A DNA stretch of 54,691 nucleotides from Acidiferrobacteraceae bacterium (GTDB taxonomy: Bacteria > Pseudomonadota > Gammaproteobacteria > Acidiferrobacterales > JAJDNE01). Each line of letters begins with the position of its first letter. Position 1 is the first letter of the stretch. Made by a program: the position numbers and the translations under genes. The DNA lies in NCBI GenBank assembly GCA_037388825.1, contig JARRJV010000004.1:1-54691 (forward strand). The letters are read 5' to 3'. Under the pieces are notes generated by a model that saw only the letters and a list, made by a program, of their open reading frames with translations, was not told where the DNA came from and ran no database searches. Below, piece by piece: positions 48,543-54,691 of this stretch.

Positions 48543-49367
48543 CTACTTTTTCAGGACCTCGATGGGGATTCCGCCGATTTCCGACGCAGTTTCGCCGAAG
48601 GTGCTCCAGTACGAGCCGTAGATCTTGCCGGTGGCGGACAGGGTATACAGGTCGACCAGTGCATCCTGGATCCCGCCCGGATCGTTGCGGCTCAGGCGCT
48701 TGTGCTCGTGGACCACGATCCGGTCGCCGAAGATCTTGCGCAGCTTCGCCTCCTCCTCCGGCGAATCGGTTGCCAGGAACACCTTGCGCCCTTCGTTGGC
48801 GTCGAGTTCCCGGGTGATGGCCTCGACAAACAATTCCGTCGGGCTGTTGGCGATCGACAGCCTGTGATCCGTCCGGCGGATGTGGACGCCGATGGAATCG
48901 TCACCGAGCTGTTTGCGAAGATCCGCGATGCGTTTCTGCAGGTCGGCGACCGGCGTCAGTTCGCGATAGGGTTTTTCCGGAAAGTACAGGCGCGCGCCGG
49001 CAGTGATCTTGACGGTATCGTTCTGTGCGACAATCTGTTCGAAGTCGATCTGTTCGATGTCGATCCCCCGCCGCTGCCGAACCTTTACCCTGAGATCGAG
49101 AACGGCGTCGTAGCGATAGCGGTCGAGCCGCAGGTTCAGCCTGCGCACCATCTCCCCGCCAAAGCGGAAGTAATTGGGCTGCTTGAGAGTGGTAACCCGA
49201 TCGGGAAGGGCGAACAGGCTTTCGAACGGGCAGTTGAACTTCTTGATGATGGGCCAGATCAGGATCAGGGGCTTGTCGAATTTCTCGGCCAGGCCGAATG
49301 CCGAATCCAGGGCGCGCATCCGGTTCGCCAGACCCGCAAGGGTCTCAATTGTCAGGGTACCGCTCAT
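48543..49367 (-). CDS. Fucosyltransferase-like protein (NodZ/FUT8/O-FucT fold)
   Basis: A 274-residue protein. The N-terminal ETLAGLANRMRALDSAFGLA resembles the GxxNRxxAL donor-site motif, and GVHIRRTDHR at 160-169 matches the H-x-R-R-x-D motif of alpha-1,6-fucosyltransferases such as NodZ and FUT8. LVDLYTLSATGKIYGSYWST near 240-260 also fits. These enzymes use GDP-fucose. Without alignment I cannot fix linkage or substrate, and other GT-B relatives are possible. The ATG at 49367 was chosen over 49415. It is the first gene of the minus-strand unit and is divergent from waaC, 122 bases apart. Confidence 0.7.
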   Translation of the reverse strand: MSGTLTIETLAGLANRMRALDSAFGLAEKFDKPLILIWPIIKKFNCPFESLFALPDRVTTLKQPNYFRFGGEMVRRLNLRLDRYRYDAVLDLRVKVRQRRGIDIEQIDFEQIVAQNDTVKITAGARLYFPEKPYRELTPVADLQKRIADLRKQLGDDSIGVHIRRTDHRLSIANSPTELFVEAITRELDANEGRKVFLATDSPEEEAKLRKIFGDRIVVHEHKRLSRNDPGGIQDALVDLYTLSATGKIYGSYWSTFGETASEIGGIPIEVLKK

Positions 49368-49489
49368 CGTGGATTCTCTTTCGCCGCGGTCAGGGAGACA
49401 CTCCGCGCAATCCATAATACACTCTCGCGAAAGCTGAGTCTTTCACCCCTGCCCGGGCATACCCCATTCCGCGACCGCAAAGAGACTCG

Positions 49490-50461
49490 ATGTCGAAAGA
49501 AATTCTTCTGGTAAAAACCTCGTCGCTTGGCGATGTGATTCACTTCCTGCCTGCGGTCAGCGACATCAAGGCATTCGTTCCCGACTCCGACATCGACTGG
49601 CTGGTCGAGGAACCGTTCGCCGGGATCCCGCGGCTTCACCCCGGCATACGCGACGTCATTCCGGTCTCGCTTCGACGCTGGCGCAGGGGCCTGTTCAAAA
49701 AACAGGCACGGATGGAAGTCGGTCAATTCATCCGCGGTCTGCGCCAGTTGCGCCATGACTACGTGATCGACTCCCAGGGTCTGATGAAGAGTGCCTTGCT
49801 CGCGGTGCTCGCGCGCGGACCGGTCTACGGCGCCGATCGCGTGTCCGCGCGCGAGCCGCTGGCGTCCGCATTCTATAAATACAGGTATCCCGTGCCGCGG
49901 GAGCGGCATGCCGTCGAGCGTGGCCGCATTCTCGCCGCCGGCATCTTCGGATACGGGATCGAACAGATGCCGCTGAACTACGGCATTGCCTGCGATGAAC
50001 CCAGGGCCGAGTGGTTGCCGCCCGGGCGCTACGTGGCCTGCCTGCACGGAACCAGCCGCGCTTCCAAGTTTTGGGCCGAGGACCGCTGGATCGGCTTGCT
50101 GCGCGAGCTGATCGCGGCCGGGGTCGCGCCGGTGCTCCCCTGGGGCAATGCCGCCGAGCGCGAACGTTCGGATCGCCTTGCGAAAGAGGTCGCCGGGGCG
50201 GTCGTTGCTCCGCACCAGACCCTGGCCCAGCTGGCGGCCATGCTGGCGCAGGCGGACGCGGTGGTCGGCGTCGACACCGGACCGGTACATCTCGCCGTCG
50301 CCCTGGGTCGGCCCACCGTTGCCCTGTACACCGATACCGATCCCGCGCAGACCGGTGTCTACCCCATGCCGGGAAAGACTGGTATTAATCTCGGAGGGAT
50401 CGGCGCATCGCCCGCGGTGGCGGACGTTGCTGACGCGCTGAAGGACATCGGCCTGTTCTGA
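49490..50461 (+). CDS. waaC: Lipopolysaccharide heptosyltransferase I
   Basis: Adds the first L-glycero-D-manno-heptose to Kdo2-lipid A. The 323-residue GT9 protein starts ILLVKTSSLGDVIHFLPAVS (E. coli WaaC has the same KTSSMGDVLHTLPA pattern). YVIDSQGLMKSALLA and VGVDTGPVHLAVALGRPTVALY follow, the second being the ADP-heptose site. waaA follows after 10 bases, so the two are an operon building the inner LPS core. Confidence 0.94.
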   Translation: MSKEILLVKTSSLGDVIHFLPAVSDIKAFVPDSDIDWLVEEPFAGIPRLHPGIRDVIPVSLRRWRRGLFKKQARMEVGQFIRGLRQLRHDYVIDSQGLMKSALLAVLARGPVYGADRVSAREPLASAFYKYRYPVPRERHAVERGRILAAGIFGYGIEQMPLNYGIACDEPRAEWLPPGRYVACLHGTSRASKFWAEDRWIGLLRELIAAGVAPVLPWGNAAERERSDRLAKEVAGAVVAPHQTLAQLAAMLAQADAVVGVDTGPVHLAVALGRPTVALYTDTDPAQTGVYPMPGKTGINLGGIGASPAVADVADALKDIGLF

Positions 50462-50471
50462 GTATTCACCT

Positions 50472-51758
50472 ATGTATACGATCTACAACCTGGTGCTGGC
50501 CCTGTTCTTCCCCGTGATCATTTTTCATCTTGTGATTCGGGGGTTCCGCAATCGCGACTACTGGAAGCGCTGGCGCGAGCGCTTCGGATTCATCAACCGC
50601 GTATCAGCGGAAAAGCGCATCTGGATTCACGCCGTGTCCGTGGGCGAGACCCGGGCCGCGGCCTTGCTCGTGCCCCGTTTGCAGGAGACGTACCCGGACT
50701 ATCGCCTGTTGATCACCACCATGACCCCCACGGGTTCCGCCCAGGTCCATTCCCTGTTCGGCGGCGACGTGGACCATTGCTATCTCCCCTACGACTATCC
50801 GGGCGCGGTCACCCGTTTCCTCGATCGCAGCCGGCCGAGCCTGGGCATCGTCATGGAGACCGAGCTGTGGCCCAACCTGTTCCGCGCCTGCGGCCGGCGC
50901 GAGATCCCGTTGCTGGTTTCCAATGTGCGCATGTCCGAGAAATCCATGAACGGCTACCTGCGCTTCGCCCGCCTCGCCCGCAGCACCCTGGAGTGCGTGC
51001 AGAGTTTCGCCGTGCAGACACCCGCCGACGGCGAGCGCATGATGAAGCTGGGCGCGCCCGCATCACGCGTGCATGTCAGCGGCAGCATCAAGTTCGAACT
51101 TGCCATCCCCGCCAGCCTGACCGAATCGGCCGAGGTCCTGCGCCGCAGCTGGGGCAACAATCGCGCGGTGTGGATCGCCGCCAGCACCCACGAGGGCGAA
51201 GACGAATCCATGCTCATCGCCTATCGGCAGCTCAAGCTCGAGCATCCCGAACTGCTGCTGGTGCTGGTCCCGCGCCATCCCGAACGCGCCGCGGCCATCG
51301 CCCGCCTGGTACGCCGCCGCGGCCTGTCCCATGTCCTGCGCAGCGAGCACCCGGGCGACATCACCTCCGAGACCGACGTGCTTGTCGGCGATACCCTGGG
51401 CGAGCTGCTGCTGTTCTTCGGTGCCTCGGACGTGGTGTTCCTCGGCGGCAGTCTGGTGCCCACGGGCGGACACAACCTGCTGGAGCCCGCGGCCCTGGGC
51501 AAGCCGGTCATCGTCGGACCGCACACCTTCAACTTCCTCGACATCACGGCCATGGCCGTGTCCCGCGGTGCCGCCACCCGCATCCGCAGCAGCGACAGCC
51601 TGGCGCCCGCGGTGGACGAACTGCTGCGCGATGCGGAGCTGCGTTTCCGCATGGGCGAGGCCGGCCGGAAGATGGTGGAGGAAAACCGCGGCGCCCTGGA
51701 GCGCAACCTGGAACTGATCGGGGAACTGCTGCCGCCGACCGCGGCTAGTGCAGGGTGA
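50472..51758 (+). CDS. waaA: 3-deoxy-D-manno-octulosonic acid transferase
   Basis: Transfers Kdo to lipid A precursor at the inner membrane. The 428-residue protein has an N-terminal hydrophobic anchor (YTIYNLVLALFFPVIIFHLV), then WIHAVSVGETRAAALLVPRL, PDYRLLITTMTPTGS, ETELWPNLFRACGRREIPLL and the C-terminal GGSLVPTGGHNLLEPAALGK motif. It is preceded by waaC. The last 14 bases overlap the end of the convergent SnoaL-like gene. Confidence 0.96.
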   Translation: MYTIYNLVLALFFPVIIFHLVIRGFRNRDYWKRWRERFGFINRVSAEKRIWIHAVSVGETRAAALLVPRLQETYPDYRLLITTMTPTGSAQVHSLFGGDVDHCYLPYDYPGAVTRFLDRSRPSLGIVMETELWPNLFRACGRREIPLLVSNVRMSEKSMNGYLRFARLARSTLECVQSFAVQTPADGERMMKLGAPASRVHVSGSIKFELAIPASLTESAEVLRRSWGNNRAVWIAASTHEGEDESMLIAYRQLKLEHPELLLVLVPRHPERAAAIARLVRRRGLSHVLRSEHPGDITSETDVLVGDTLGELLLFFGASDVVFLGGSLVPTGGHNLLEPAALGKPVIVGPHTFNFLDITAMAVSRGAATRIRSSDSLAPAVDELLRDAELRFRMGEAGRKMVEENRGALERNLELIGELLPPTAASAG

Positions 51759-52167
51759 CTTCGGGCGTGGATTGTTCGCCGCTGGGTCCGGGCGAGGCAT
51801 GGTGCAGGACCATGTGCCAGCCATCTTCGCCGCGGCGGTAGACATTGGTTGCCACCATTGCGGCGACCTTGGGTTTCTCCCGGCCCATGGTGATCTCCTC
51901 GCGAACCACGTGCACGGCGACGTCATCGGACTCGTCGTACTGCAGTTCCACGATATTGAAGCGCAGTTGCTGGCCCGAGCGGCAGATGGCCTGCCAGCTG
52001 TCGCGCACCGCGGCGCGACCGTTGAGCGGCGCCCCCATGGGATGCACACACACGATGCTTTCGTCCGGGGCCCAGGCCTGCATCAGGGCCTCGATGTCAT
52101 TGCTCTCGAGGGCGTCGTAGAAGGCACGCTCCGCGTCCCGCGGCGAGTCGAAGCGGCGGGCGCTCAT
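51745..52167 (-). CDS. SnoaL/NTF2-like small protein
   Basis: A 140-residue protein of the cone-shaped NTF2/SnoaL fold (YDALESNDIEALMQAWAPDE, VCVHPMGAPLNGRAAVRDSW, then VAAMVATNVYRRGEDGWHMV and LHHASP). Family members are catalytic or ligand-binding; the function here is unknown. The ATG at 52167 overlaps the tolC stop (ATGA), so it is translated with tolC. It is convergent with waaA. The upstream open frame to 52767 lies antisense-like over tolC in another frame and was not used. Confidence 0.82.
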   Translation of the reverse strand: MSARRFDSPRDAERAFYDALESNDIEALMQAWAPDESIVCVHPMGAPLNGRAAVRDSWQAICRSGQQLRFNIVELQYDESDDVAVHVVREEITMGREKPKVAAMVATNVYRRGEDGWHMVLHHASPGPSGEQSTPEVTLH

Positions 52168-53504
52168 TGCAGCCAGCCGTTGATCTGCTTCAGATCGCTT
52201 TCCGCCAGGGTGCCGGCCGCCTGTTTCAGGCGCAGCAGGCTGAACACAAAGTTGTAGCGCGACTGCGCGTAGTCGCGTCGTGCCTGGTACAGGTCGCGCT
52301 GCGCGTCCAGCACTTCCAGGTTGGTGTTGATGCCGGCCTCGAAGCCCGTCTGCTTGGCCTCCAGTGCGCTCTGGCTTGCAATCACCGCCTGCTTCAGGGC
52401 GTTCACGCGGCTGGCGCCGCTGGTGATTCCGAGAAAGGCGTCCCGCGTCTGCCGTTCCACCTGGCGCCGCGCAAGTATCAGGTTCTGCCTGGCGGCGTTG
52501 TAGCGGTACGCCGCTTCCTTGGACAGCTTGTGGGTCAGTCCGCCCTGAAAGATAGGCATGCTCAGTTGCAGGCCGACGGAGGTACCCCGGGTGTTGAAGG
52601 CCGTGCCGGTGAAGCCGGAATAGGAATCGGAGTAGTTGTAGCTGCCGACGATGTCCAGGCTCGGGTAGTAGCCGGCATGCTGCTTGCTGATTTCGCGCTT
52701 GGCGATGGTGTTGGCTTCGCGCGCGGCGATCACCTGGTAGTTCTGGTCCAGTGCGCGCGTCACCCATTCGCCGATCACCGGCGGGTCCGGCTGCGGCAGC
52801 GGCATGTCTTCCCTCAGGCTGAGGACTTCCTTGGGCACAGTGCCGGCGACCTCGCGCAGGGCCTGGCGTGCATCTTCCAGCCCGTTCTGCGCCTCCAGCA
52901 CCTGGGCCGCGGCCAGCTGGTAGCGTGCCTCGGCGTCGTGCACCTCGGTAATGGTGCCAAGGCCGACCTTCAAACGCCCCTGGGCCACCTCGCGCTGCTG
53001 GGCGATGGCGGCCTGTTGGGATTTCGCCAGCCCCAGGTTGTCCTGCGCCAGCAGCAGGCCGAAGTAGGCCTCCGCCACCCGCCGCATCAGATCCTCGCGC
53101 GCGGCGTTGAAGTTGGCGGCGGCGGCACGCACGCTCGCATGGGCCTGGGCCAGGGCGGCGAAGGCGCCGAAGTTGAACACCGGCTGGGACAGGCTCACCG
53201 AGTAGCCGTTACTGTTGTAGGTCTTCTGCCCGGAAAGGTTGTTGGTGCTGTCGTTCCAGGTAGCGTTGGCGCTGGCGTTGATGTTGGGCAACAGTACCGC
53301 GCGCGCCTCTCCGGTCTTCTGCTGCTCGGCCATATAGTTCGCCCGGGCGGCGAGGAAGGTCGGGTCGTTCTTCAGCGCCTGCTGGTAGGTGTCCAGCAGG
53401 TTGGCGGCCAGCCCGGCACGGGGGATCAGGGCGAACGCAAGGCTCGCGAGAATGAATGTACTAGTATGTCGCCATTTGTTGGTCAATTTCTTTGGCCCAG
53501 GCAT
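52164..53504 (-). CDS. tolC: TolC-family outer membrane efflux protein
   Basis: Outer-membrane channel of tripartite exporters. The 446-residue precursor has a signal peptide (TFILASLAFALIPRAGLAAN, cleavage near GLA-AN). Two outer-membrane-factor repeats follow: NLLDTYQQALKNDPTFLAAR through about 230, then a second half ending in SLLRLKQAAGTLAESDLKQI. TEVHDAEARYQLA and NTNLEVLDAQRDLYQARRDY are the matching helix motifs. The start is uncertain: ATG 53504 (MPGPKKLTNK) or TTG 53486. Either way it overlaps the end of the rhodanese gene by 26-44 bases. Confidence 0.93.
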   Translation of the reverse strand: MPGPKKLTNKWRHTSTFILASLAFALIPRAGLAANLLDTYQQALKNDPTFLAARANYMAEQQKTGEARAVLLPNINASANATWNDSTNNLSGQKTYNSNGYSVSLSQPVFNFGAFAALAQAHASVRAAAANFNAAREDLMRRVAEAYFGLLLAQDNLGLAKSQQAAIAQQREVAQGRLKVGLGTITEVHDAEARYQLAAAQVLEAQNGLEDARQALREVAGTVPKEVLSLREDMPLPQPDPPVIGEWVTRALDQNYQVIAAREANTIAKREISKQHAGYYPSLDIVGSYNYSDSYSGFTGTAFNTRGTSVGLQLSMPIFQGGLTHKLSKEAAYRYNAARQNLILARRQVERQTRDAFLGITSGASRVNALKQAVIASQSALEAKQTGFEAGINTNLEVLDAQRDLYQARRDYAQSRYNFVFSLLRLKQAAGTLAESDLKQINGWLQ

Positions 53505-53784
53505 CGATCCCACCGCGCAAATTGTACACGTTCTCCAGCCCGGCATGCTGCAGAAAAAACGCCACCTGCTGGCTGCGGATACCATGATGACAGAAGACCA
53601 CCACCTTTTGTTCCGTATCCACTTCAGCAATGCGGCTGGGGACCTGGCCCATGGGCACCAGCACGGCGTTGGGCAGGGTGCAGACCTCGGCCTCCCAGGG
53701 CTCGCGCACGTCCAGCAGGACGAAGTCCGTTCGATTTTCGTCAAGCCACTGCTTGAGTTCGCTGACGTTCAGCTGCGGAATCAT
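53461..53784 (-). CDS. Rhodanese-like sulfurtransferase domain protein
   Basis: A 107-residue single-domain rhodanese. The catalytic Cys65 sits in the loop FCHHGIRS, and LLDVREPWEAEVCTLPNAV and VYNLRGGIDAWAKEID are the other family motifs. The loop suggests sulfur transfer or a redox role; the substrate is unknown. It is 25 bases downstream of the Pcm-like gene and overlaps tolC, an arrangement common near tolC in gammaproteobacteria. Confidence 0.92.
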   Translation of the reverse strand: MIPQLNVSELKQWLDENRTDFVLLDVREPWEAEVCTLPNAVLVPMGQVPSRIAEVDTEQKVVVFCHHGIRSQQVAFFLQHAGLENVYNLRGGIDAWAKEIDQQMATY

Positions 53785-53809
53785 GGGCGTGCGCCGGCCG
53801 GCGCGCCGG

Positions 53810-54463
53810 TCAGAATTCGAAGCGGCGCGGTGCCTCGGCGCCCGGCAGGGGGGCGAGGTCGGTTTCGAACAGGACGACGTCGCTGATGCTGCGATCGCCC
53901 ACGCGCTGGAACAGCTTGGCCTCCATCACCGGGGACTTGCCGATCACCGCCACCATGCGACCGCCGATGGACAGGTTCTTGAGCAGCGCATCGGGCAGGA
54001 CCGGGACCGAGCCGTTGAGCACGATCACGTCGTAGGGGCCGTGCTGGCCCCAGCCGTCCAGGGCGTTGCCGGTTTCCAGGGTGACGTTGTCGATACCGTG
54101 GCGCGACAGGTTATCCGCCGCCAGGGCAGTGAAGGCCGGATCGGTGTCCACGCTGTAGACATGGGCGCCCAGGGCCGCCAGCAGCGAGCTCAGGTAGCCG
54201 CAGCCGGTGCCGATCTCCAGGATCTTGTCCGAGGACTGGACCTCCAGGGCCTGCAGCAGCCGCGCCTCGACCTTGGGCGGCATGATCTCCCGCTCCTTGC
54301 TCAGCGGGATGTGCATGTCGGCAAAAGCGAGGTTTTTGTAGGCCCGCGGGACGTATTCGTGCCGGGGAGAGCTCCCCATCAGGTCCAGCACCTGCTTGTC
54401 GAACACCTCCCACGGCCGAATCTGCTGCTCGACCATGTTGAAGCGCGCTTGTTCGAAATTCAT
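53810..54463 (-). CDS. Protein-L-isoaspartate O-methyltransferase-like protein
   Basis: A 217-residue SAM-dependent protein of the PCMT fold. NFEQARFNMVEQQIRPWEVF and PRHEYVPRAYKNLAFADMHI lead to the SAM loop LEIGTGCGYLSSLLAALGA and the NGSVPVLPDALLKNLSIGGRM region. True Pcm has GSGY-type loops and an acidic substrate site; this tolC-linked paralogue often lacks proven repair activity, so I leave out the symbol. The ATG at 54463 has AGGAA about 8 bases upstream. It heads the pcm-rhodanese-tolC-SnoaL unit. Confidence 0.9.
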   Translation of the reverse strand: MNFEQARFNMVEQQIRPWEVFDKQVLDLMGSSPRHEYVPRAYKNLAFADMHIPLSKEREIMPPKVEARLLQALEVQSSDKILEIGTGCGYLSSLLAALGAHVYSVDTDPAFTALAADNLSRHGIDNVTLETGNALDGWGQHGPYDVIVLNGSVPVLPDALLKNLSIGGRMVAVIGKSPVMEAKLFQRVGDRSISDVVLFETDLAPLPGAEAPRRFEF

Positions 54464-54691
54464 GTTCGGTTCCTGCTAACCAGCGACCGGAAGACCCGGT
54501 ACAAACGAGGAAGGGTAAGTCTTCCCGGCCGCTGCATCAAGCGAAAGGGTGCTCGTTCCTGACGCAGGCATTAAGTGCCATTAGTCACGCCGCAACGCCA
54601 GATGCGGTTACACTCTTGACGCCGGCAATGCGCTTTCCAGATGCACTTGCGCCAGCTGTTGCCGTCACGCTATGTTCTGAGCGCCGCTGGC
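54464..54691. other. Right-edge intergenic sequence, 228 bases
   Basis: Contains the ribosome-binding site and presumably the promoter of the pcm-rhodanese-tolC unit. I see no gene, tRNA or clear hairpin, and no TPP-riboswitch core, although thiC lies divergent to this unit in some relatives. A TTGACG near 54614 has no convincing partner hexamer. Confidence 0.4.

Noticed and set aside
43617-49367. Horizontally acquired island with distinct base composition
   Set aside because: The glycan genes look as GC-rich as their neighbours, and I see no flanking repeats, integrase or tRNA; a composition calculation would be needed to claim transfer.
52167-53756. Long plus-strand open frame opposite tolC
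   Set aside because: It mirrors the tolC codon pattern, resembles no family and has no ribosome-binding site.
54464-54691. TPP riboswitch of a divergent thiC
   Set aside because: I looked for the conserved CTGAGA and GGGA-type core on both strands and did not find it.

Overview
The window is a gene-dense, GC-rich segment of a bacterial chromosome with about 60 genes. Gene content and order point to a gammaproteobacterium: a Fis homologue downstream of dusB, the order aroQ-accB-accC-prmA-dusB-fis-purH-purD, the rhlB/trxA-rho arrangement, LPS genes waaC and waaA, and tolC. A purple-sulfur/Ectothiorhodospiraceae-like lineage (Chromatiales sense) or a relative is my guess from the combination of hemF, NfeD-slipin and DUF302 genes; no ribosomal RNA gene is present to confirm it. 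No tRNA, rRNA, CRISPR array, insertion sequence or phage gene was seen.

Layout. (a) 1-1,700: ferrochelatase whose last codons are shifted out of frame, a rubredoxin, and a tiny stand-alone Fis-type HTH protein. (b) 1,935-9,454: a plus-strand fatty-acid degradation operon fadE-fadI-fadJ-fadD, able to activate a fatty acid and run the beta-oxidation spiral. (c) 9,442-14,573, minus strand: prmB, a short malic enzyme, an exported nuclease, rpmE, rho and trxA; rhlB is divergent from trxA. (d) 16,212-24,475: small housekeeping and envelope genes (GNAT, Rossmann protein, NfeD protease with slipin, TlpA thioredoxin, CPCC protein, hemF, tsaC, purE, DUF302) and two proteins I do not recognise. (e) 24,476-36,606: a long minus-strand run reading cutA-dsbD-tlpA-aroQ-accB-accC-prmA-DUF3426-dusB-fis-purH-GNAT-purD, so thiol redox, fatty-acid synthesis, tRNA/ribosome modification and purine synthesis are linked. 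(f) 36,765-39,359: fxsA and the groES-groEL operon behind a near-consensus sigma-70 promoter and a perfect CIRCE operator. (g) 39,488-43,547: glnE, ilvE and a zinc protein; glnE carries a net deletion that shifts its frame and joins it in frame to ilvE. (h) 43,617-51,758: envelope glycan region with UDP-glucose dehydrogenase, three sulfotransferases, a family-2-type glycosyltransferase, a NodZ/FUT8-like fucosyltransferase homologue, then waaC and waaA. (i) 51,745-54,463, minus strand: pcm-like, rhodanese, tolC and a SnoaL-like protein.

Most of the window is conserved core chromosome. The accessory part is region h, which I read as a candidate system for building and sulfating a surface glycan. 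Other points worth attention are the DsbD with two tandem N-terminal alpha domains, the transcription terminator that lies inside the signal-peptide codons of the nuclease, the glnE and hemH frame breaks (biology or assembly error), and the split small membrane ORF coupled to the stand-alone HTH gene.
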